In this document: one piece after another, positions 58,391 through 64,000 of the stretch | How positions within the stretch are numbered: the stretch's first letter is position 1 | How the letters are laid out: every line of letters begins with the position of its first letter | From: Coniella vitis | Taxonomy: Eukaryota; Ascomycota; Sordariomycetes; Diaporthales; Schizoparmaceae | Assembly: GCA_011317545.1 (NCBI GenBank) | Contig: WUJK01000001.1 | Span: forward strand, 2,027,001 to 2,091,000 | DNA length: 64,000 nucleotides | Direction: 5' to 3' | Program-made: the position numbers and the translations under genes | Notes under the pieces: generated by a model | What the model saw: the letters and a program-made list of their open reading frames with translations, nothing else | What the model was told of the DNA's origin: nothing | Databases searched by the model: none

Positions 58391-58998
58391 CTAATGGCTT
58401 TGGCAATTTCGATGATCAAAACCGACGGAGCCTCTTGCATGCGGCGCTCGAGTCTGGTCAGCGTTTTCCACCGCATGATACGCCTGCCATTGGTCTGCAA
58501 TGTCCACACCATACGGCCAGTAGTCGAGATTGTCCGCTGTGGCATAGCGCCACGCATCGATGGTGCCCAGTGCATACGCGTAGGCATACGGATCCATGTC
58601 TTCTGTCGTCGGATCGGGCCACCGAGTTTGGTTCCGCCACTGGTTGATGCTGCCTCTCCGGCCCGCTTCTGCCAGCTGCTGTCCGATGCAGTCGCAGCGG
58701 CGCCCTCGTCTCTGTTGTTTTCCCACCACAAGGGGAGCAATGCACGGTCAGCATTCTGATCACAAGGTCCAGACGCTGATATAACAGTATCTTCAGGTGC
58801 TAGTATGCGTGGGAAACAGGCTCATGCTCTTACAAGCACACGGTCCTCCGGTTCATCTCGACAGGTCCAGTGTCCACGAAAATAGAAGCAGAAGAAGACG
58901 GTGGCTACCACGGGAAGAATCACAGCCACGGCTATCCAAGCCGGCTCGACCCCGTTTCCGGGCGTAGGACTATCCCTCTTGATCGGTATGTGCGTCAT
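58391..58998 (-). CDS. Small single-pass membrane protein
   Basis: Exon 1 is 58834-58998 (ATG at 58998, 55 codons), ending at a GTAAGA donor. It encodes a short outside part, one membrane segment (PAWIAVAVILPVVATVFFCFYF) and a basic cytosolic start. Downstream in another frame, 58391 to about 58640 reads WRNQTRWPDPTTEDMDPYAYAYAL and DNLDYWPYGVDIADQWQAYH, rich in Tyr, Asp and Trp, and stops at 58391. One or two introns must join them. I place an acceptor just before TGGCGG near 58640, but the route between about 58640 and 58834 is unresolved. Such single-pass proteins with a short cytosolic tail are common orphan genes in fungi; function unknown. Confidence 0.45.
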
Positions 58999-59782
58999 AT
59001 TGAAGAGACATCCGGTCTTGTTTCTCTCCCTATTGCTGGCTGGCTCGCTCGCTCGTCCAGGGAGCCGTCGGTCGGTGGAGAACAAGGGAATCACCCGTGA
59101 CAGATGTCAAGAATGCATCACATGCAGCTAGGCGAGACAAGCCGTGGATGTGCTTTTGGAACGGGGAATGTGCCATGTCCGCTCTGCCGCCTGGCCCTTT
59201 TTGTGAGGGCGCATGGTGATACTGGTGCGCATGGTCAGACGCTGCGTCCGCCTTGTAGCATGGTGGTTATTGGCTCGAGGGCAAACATCTGGAATGCCCT
59301 AAGCCGTGGTGTGCTACCGACCCAGGTGAAGCTAAGTACTGACCTCCAGATGTGTTTGATTCCAAAGCTCTATGCTGAGCAGGTTTGTTGTTTGTTCACT
59401 TCCTCCGCAAGCACGGACATGGAGTGTCTAAGAATTGTCGGCTCTTTTGTATTTTTATATATATATTTTTTAATGAGGACTCAACTCGCATGTAATGCGT
59501 GGCAATCAACATAAGAACATTATCGCGAGGCATTCTCCCAAGTCCATCAACCGATATCCAGCATACGAGCGGCAAACTGGTGGAACAAGACCAGCGATGC
59601 CGTCCGACTTGTGTGCCTCCTTGTATCAATCTTCCGAAGTGCCACTGATGCAAACATGGCCTTGAAATTGGTGGGAGGCAGGATACTTTCCAGGCCAACG
59701 ACGTATACACAAAGCTAGAGAGTCGCACCGCAGATTCTCAACGGGGAGTATCATCCAGTCTTTCCGTCAGTGGCTCGCAGCT
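58999..59782. other. Gene-free interval
   Basis: No supported gene. It contains the promoter of the small membrane protein (minus strand) and the 3' flank of the monooxygenase. Confidence 0.45.
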
Positions 59783-61153
59783 TTATGGAGAGGAAGAATA
59801 CTTCAACTCGGGATAGTCTGGAAGCTTCCAACCACCGGCAAAGTCGTCAGACATGAGGCGTTCCAGGATCTTGTCGATACGGAGCCACGAAACCAGCTGC
59901 AAGAGGAGATTGAGGAACCAGACACCCCACTCCGTCTCGGCATAAAGATAATCAGGAGTTCCAGGAGCCAACTTCTGCGCCTTTTCGATGAAGGGATGTA
60001 GAACAGCATCGTACGACTGGAGCGCTGCGTCGATCGAGCCAGAGGAAGGCCGAGCGTCCTGGCTGAGGTTCTTTGCAATCTCACCAGCAAGCACATATGC
60101 TCCCACCAGCCCAACTGAGGTGCCGAAGCCCGTGATAGGCGAAGGGCAATATCCAGCATCCCCCAAGAGCACCACGCGGCCTTTGCTGTACTTGTCAATC
60201 TTGACCTGGCCAATCTTTTGGGCATAAAAGTCCTTCGCCTCGGGCGCGTGCAGCATCCCATCGAGGACTCGCGGTAGTATCCACTTTCCGTCCTTGAACT
60301 GGTCCGCATACGCCCTCTTCTGCCGCTCGACATCCCCGCTCGCCAGTGACTCTTCCATCTCGTGATGCTCTCCTTTGGGATCCAGCACCGCTAGATAGAC
60401 CTGCATTGTCTTGGGGTTGTCGACACGCGTGGCAGTCAGGCGCTTCCGTGGGAGCAAGAAACCCGTCAGATAGTTGGGGTCTTCTTCTGTCCGAGGTATT
60501 GTGAAGTAGCTCATGTAGAGGTTGAGCCACTTGAAGGAGTTTGAGTGCTTGCTTGTCGTTGCGGACTCGCCCAGCATCGTCCTTCGCGTCCGCGAGCCTT
60601 GGCCGTCTGCACCCACCACAAGATCGAAATCTTGCTCGTGTCCGTCCGAAAAGCGCACGTGCACGCCGTTGCCATCCTCTCGCTGCTCAAACGAGTCGAC
60701 GGATGTGCCAAAGAGGTACTTTGTCTTGCCGCTGGCATCCCCTTCGCCGCCACCGTCGCCATCTGCTTGCGCGGTTGCATCGTACAAGATGCGCACTAGA
60801 TCTCCGCGCATGATTTCAAACTCGGCAGAGACGCTCTGTTTACCGTGTCCGGACTTGTTGGGCTCAAAGAGAGCCTTGACCTTGCCCTTCTCGTCCACGA
60901 CGCGGAACCCGCGCTCATCGACGAGCTTGGCGCGTACGGCGGGCTCAAGGCCCATTCTGCGCAGGGCCGTGAGCCCTTGGCCGCGGATATCGATCTGCTG
61001 GCCTGCCACGCGGAGATTGGCGGTGCGCTCGACGATGGTGGTGCTGATGCGGTAGGTGTCGTTGTTCTCGTTGAGCTTGTTGAGCCAGAAGGCAAAGGCC
61101 GGGCCGCTTATGCCGCCGCCGATGATGAGGACTTTGATGTTGATGGGAGCCAT
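59783..61153 (-). CDS. FAD-dependent monooxygenase
   Basis: Single exon, 456 residues, ATG at 61153; the codon opening the frame further upstream is GTG. It is a class A flavoprotein monooxygenase (PF01494-type). The Rossmann motif VLIIGGGISGP starts at about residue 8. The DG motif reads VVGADGQGSRTRR, and the second FAD motif reads VVLLGDAGYCPSPITGFGTSVGLVGAYVLAGEI. Such enzymes hydroxylate aromatic or polyketide substrates using NAD(P)H and O2. A hydrophobic C-terminal stretch (VWFLNLLLQLVSWL) may bind membrane or substrate. No polyketide synthase or other tailoring gene is nearby, so I infer a stand-alone catabolic or detoxifying role. Confidence 0.9.
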   Translation of the reverse strand: MAPINIKVLIIGGGISGPAFAFWLNKLNENNDTYRISTTIVERTANLRVAGQQIDIRGQGLTALRRMGLEPAVRAKLVDERGFRVVDEKGKVKALFEPNKSGHGKQSVSAEFEIMRGDLVRILYDATAQADGDGGGEGDASGKTKYLFGTSVDSFEQREDGNGVHVRFSDGHEQDFDLVVGADGQGSRTRRTMLGESATTSKHSNSFKWLNLYMSYFTIPRTEEDPNYLTGFLLPRKRLTATRVDNPKTMQVYLAVLDPKGEHHEMEESLASGDVERQKRAYADQFKDGKWILPRVLDGMLHAPEAKDFYAQKIGQVKIDKYSKGRVVLLGDAGYCPSPITGFGTSVGLVGAYVLAGEIAKNLSQDARPSSGSIDAALQSYDAVLHPFIEKAQKLAPGTPDYLYAETEWGVWFLNLLLQLVSWLRIDKILERLMSDDFAGGWKLPDYPELKYSSSP

Positions 61154-62256
61154 GTTCCGGAGGAGGGGCGGCACCGACGAACTGGAGTGATGGGAAAGGT
61201 GAAAGGCACGTTTTGGGTTTCAAAAATGAGTCGACAAGAAATCAAGTCATGTCGTTTTGAGTATCAATATCGAGTAAGAAGAGTGTATATGTTGGTCTTG
61301 GGCATGCCTGCGCATCCGTATGCATATATATATAAGCTCTTGGAGGTTTAGTGGCTGGGAAAGTATCCTTCAGCCCCCCCAAAAGCGTCAAATAAACTTA
61401 TACGAGCTACCTATCGCATGATCAGGAATGTATCTTGGATCATAAAGCCCCACACCTCAAGAATAAGCAACACATGCATCGGAATCGGACTGCGGAGAAA
61501 TCAAACACGGCCAAGTGCGTTTCCGTAAGCAAAGGCCGAAAGATATAGATACAGATACATAGGCCCAAAGTGAAGGAATCACAGTGTCATCGTGTCTTTC
61601 TCTCTCCTCTTGTCGTTGTTACACTCTGACAGAGGCTGGGTCGGACATCGGAGCATCTGGACGTCCAGGGATGCCGAGACGGGTTGGTCTTACTTATACA
61701 TTGTAGTCGAGGGCATCCGTTCCTATGCTGGAAGGGAGGGAGGGCTGTGCGATATGCGAAGAACGACGTCACCACTTTTTTCTTTCCTCTTTTTTTTTTT
61801 TTTTTATCTCTATTCTTTTAGGGATCGCTTATGGCAGTGATTTGCTGCTGGAATTCTTGCCCTAGAATTTGTGCATCGTTTTATTTTTTGGGGAGTTTTC
61901 TACAGTATAGCTTCACACACACATATATATATATATATCTGGTTACTTGATGCTACTGGCTTCTGATATATTTTTGCTAGTGATGTTTCCATCTGTTGCA
62001 TGACAAACGCGTGCCCAGTTGGCAGTGAGGCGGGTATTAGATAAAGAAAGAGACTGGGATAGCGGGGGTACGCACAGCGTGTTCACACGGTGTTTTGCAC
62101 ATAGCCGCCGCCTTTTCTTTTTCTTTTTCTTTTTCTTTATCTTTATCTTCACCAACCCACATACTGCCTACATGGGTAATCAGTCCGATTTCATTGAGCC
62201 CAGGGGCTTACGCGGCTCTGCAATATATTCCTTTCGGAACCGTCCTCGTGCTGACT

Positions 62257-62300
<44 letters not shown>

Positions 62301-63394
62301 GAGAAAAGGCAACGAACGGGTTTCGAGGAATGCTTCTCTTGGAAATCCATTGGGCGGTGGCCCAGGAAGGGGGCTGCGGCTTTGATCAGTCGCACGGTCA
62401 AGACGCTGGCGATATGGTGAAGGCAATCCAAGGATCATCAAAGTCCCCCCTTTTCACTTATAAGTTATAATATTTTATAAATTCTTGGGGACTCACAGAA
62501 AGTCGGTAGTGCGGTACTCATGTATACAAAAGTCTCCCAATGAGCGACTTTACCAGTTGACTATTTCACATTACAGGCCACGGTCAAACTCACCACAGGT
62601 CACCATTACAAACGAAAGAATTGCTTTTGAATATCCAGATCCGAAGGTGCATTGCTTAAATGAACATAGGCTATTTCCCAAAAAAGAAACTAACAAAAAC
62701 GGACAACAAATTCCAAAGCCCCTCCCTAAATTTATATATCAAAATGTCAACATACAGTTGAAAGCAGAAAGTGCAAATATTATGCGCTTTTCTGTACAGG
62801 TACTATTCTTTCTTCTTTTTCATTCCTCTTCTTCCTCCTCCTCCTCCAACTTCATCATCCCGCTTTTGCTTTCCCATAAACACTTGTAAAAAGCAGCGAC
62901 TGACCCGCAGGCAGTAACACTTGCAAACGCCGACACCGATCGTTTGTCCGCCTGTGGGACAAACGATACAAAAAAAAATAAAGAAACACAGAGGGAAAAA
63001 AAAATGTTGATATAAAAAAAAATGAACTCTCCGTAGTGAAAGGGAGATAAGAAGTGAAGAAAAGGGATTGCTGTGATGGCTACAGAGAACCGGTGCTCGG
63101 CCGGTGTGACTTAGGCGACTTCTCCTCGACTTCGAAATTGAGAGACCAAAGATCAAAGGCCTAGGGTGCCTCTTGCTCAACGAGAGATTGAGATCTGACC
63201 TGGTCCCGTGGACGACTCCAGGGCCAGTCCCAGGAGGAAAGCCATGAATGGAGAAGACGACAGCCGACACCTTCAACGCGGTTCAAAGATCATGACGAGG
63301 GTCTTTGAGATGGCGACTTTTTTGGGGGGGGATTTCTTAAAGCACCCTCGATGGCCCAACGGCCCGATGACCTTGGGCGCGGCCCGCGGTCTCT
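61154..63394. other. Gene-free interval rich in simple repeats
   Basis: No supported gene. Contains CA/TA repeats (61914-61938), a CTTTTT-type pyrimidine run (62113-62147) and the GAT array. The GAT array creates false Asp-, Ser- or Ile-runs in open frames. Confidence 0.45.
62259..62298. repeat. (GAT)n microsatellite
   Basis: About thirteen tandem GAT/ATG triplets. Frames across it encode Asp or Met runs but show no other sign of a gene. Confidence 0.95.
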
Positions 63395-63538
63395 TTAGAC
63401 GCGGGGAATGGCGCGGAAGTGCAGCTCGTGAGCGCCCTGGCGGTGAGGGACGATGCCATGGACGCGCTGCTCAATGGGGAGAGCAGTGGCAGCGCCCATC
63501 AGGCTGGCGGCAGCAGTGAGGAGGATGGTGAAACGCAT
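63395..63538 (-). CDS. Small secreted peptide (47 residues)
   Basis: ATG at 63538, stop TAA at 63395. Residues 1-19 form a textbook signal peptide: Met-Arg-Phe, a hydrophobic core TILLTAAASLMG, then small residues AATA before a likely cleavage site. The mature part is about 28 residues (LPIEQRVHGIVPHRQGAH and a short Arg/Phe/Pro-containing tail). It has no cysteine. Single arginines recur every 5-9 residues (EQR, PHR, HFR, IPR), which could be processing sites, though classical KR/RR Kex2 sites are absent. A CT-rich leader precedes it on the minus strand. It may be a secreted signal or effector-like peptide, or exon 1 of a longer gene; no homologue is recalled. Confidence 0.5.
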   Translation of the reverse strand: MRFTILLTAAASLMGAATALPIEQRVHGIVPHRQGAHELHFRAIPRV

Positions 63539-64000
63539 TTTGAAATGGGTGGTCGTGGTTGAGAGAATAAAGACGAGAGTCCCCTTTCGATGTTGTGGGT
63601 AGAAGTGAGAGTTGATGCGTTTGGAGGAAACGGAATCGAGTGTTTACTGGTTGGTGGTGAGTGAGTGAGTGAGAAAATTGAAGCCACATCGAGGCAGTCG
63701 ACGAGACTTATTTGTATGAGTGGATTGAACAATATTGCTCAATCAAAAAGAAAAACACAAAATGTCTATTCTCGACGTTCTGCTTGAAAAGGTATGGGCT
63801 GCTTGGCTGGCCTCACGCGGCCTTACTGTTTGTTCCTGCCAGCCTCGTGGCGCTTGCGCTCTTGTCAAGATCCTTTACGGGCCAAAGTGAAACAGAGGCA
63901 CGTGTAACTGAGGAAATGTAGGAACGCCACGTTGAACACACGATCCGAAAATGGAATAAGGCTGTCAGCTTGCAAGGCCAGATGGGATCTTTGCTTGGGG
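63539..64000. other. Upstream region of secreted peptide
   Basis: CT-rich leader and promoter on the minus strand near 63540-63720. No gene seen in the remaining bases to the window end. Confidence 0.4.

Noticed and set aside
59783..61153. Secondary-metabolite cluster (monooxygenase, ABC transporter, Zn2Cys6 factor)
   Set aside because: No polyketide synthase, NRPS, terpene cyclase or similar core gene in the window, the genes are far apart and the regulator is a pseudogene.
62019..62420. Frame with a long Asp run
   Set aside because: Produced by the GAT microsatellite; flanking residues show no conserved pattern.
1..64000. CRISPR arrays, rRNA genes, prokaryotic operons
   Set aside because: No spaced direct repeats, no 5S/18S/28S-like sequence and clear eukaryotic gene structure throughout.

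Overview
The window looks like nuclear DNA of a filamentous ascomycete, most likely a Sordariomycete. The evidence is short GT-AG introns of 55 to 280 nt, HET-domain genes, a Zn2Cys6 regulator relic, intron-bearing tRNA genes, and a retrotransposon destroyed by repeat-induced point mutation (RIP). There are no operons; genes lie singly on both strands.

Left part (1-14 kb). Two intron-containing tRNA genes, Gln(CUG) and Gly(CCC), open the window. Next come a HET-domain protein and, tail to tail, a broken gene with TPR-like and NLR-type C-terminal repeats. They are followed by a tail-anchored protein with three PPxY motifs, a two-exon orphan gene, and an OTT_1508-like deaminase. Together these look like accessory, possibly allorecognition-related, sequence. 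A DJ-1/Hsp31-type glyoxalase gene ends the block.

Retroelement (14236-21795). This is a complete 7.56-kb Ty3/gypsy chromovirus with 462-bp LTRs and a TATAG target-site duplication. CpA and TpG are almost absent inside it. Gag, RT, RNase H, integrase and chromodomain can be read on the + strand between stops. Between the chromodomain and the 3' LTR lies cargo that an ordinary chromovirus does not need: a tRNA-like relic and a long antisense reading frame for a cysteine-motif/coiled-coil protein. RIP stops inside the outer ends of both LTRs. Beside the element lie a small RTA1-like relic and a Zn2Cys6 regulator pseudogene.

Centre (26-44 kb). Here are a small PPxY-ending protein, the very large TFIIIC B-block-binding subunit, a basic nucleolar-type protein, an AIM6-like phosphodiesterase and a four-exon cyanase. 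These are housekeeping or metabolic genes separated by intergenic DNA with microsatellites and short TACCTAGGTA/TACTATGTACATAGTA-type palindromes.

Right part (44-64 kb). A second HET-like gene is followed by a 3.9-kb gap. Then come a full ABCC (MRP-type) transporter whose start codon is out of frame, a nuclear-type orphan, a small single-pass membrane protein, an FAD monooxygenase and a 47-codon secreted peptide. I see no evidence for a biosynthetic cluster, rRNA or CRISPR. The most unusual material is the antisense cargo of the chromovirus.
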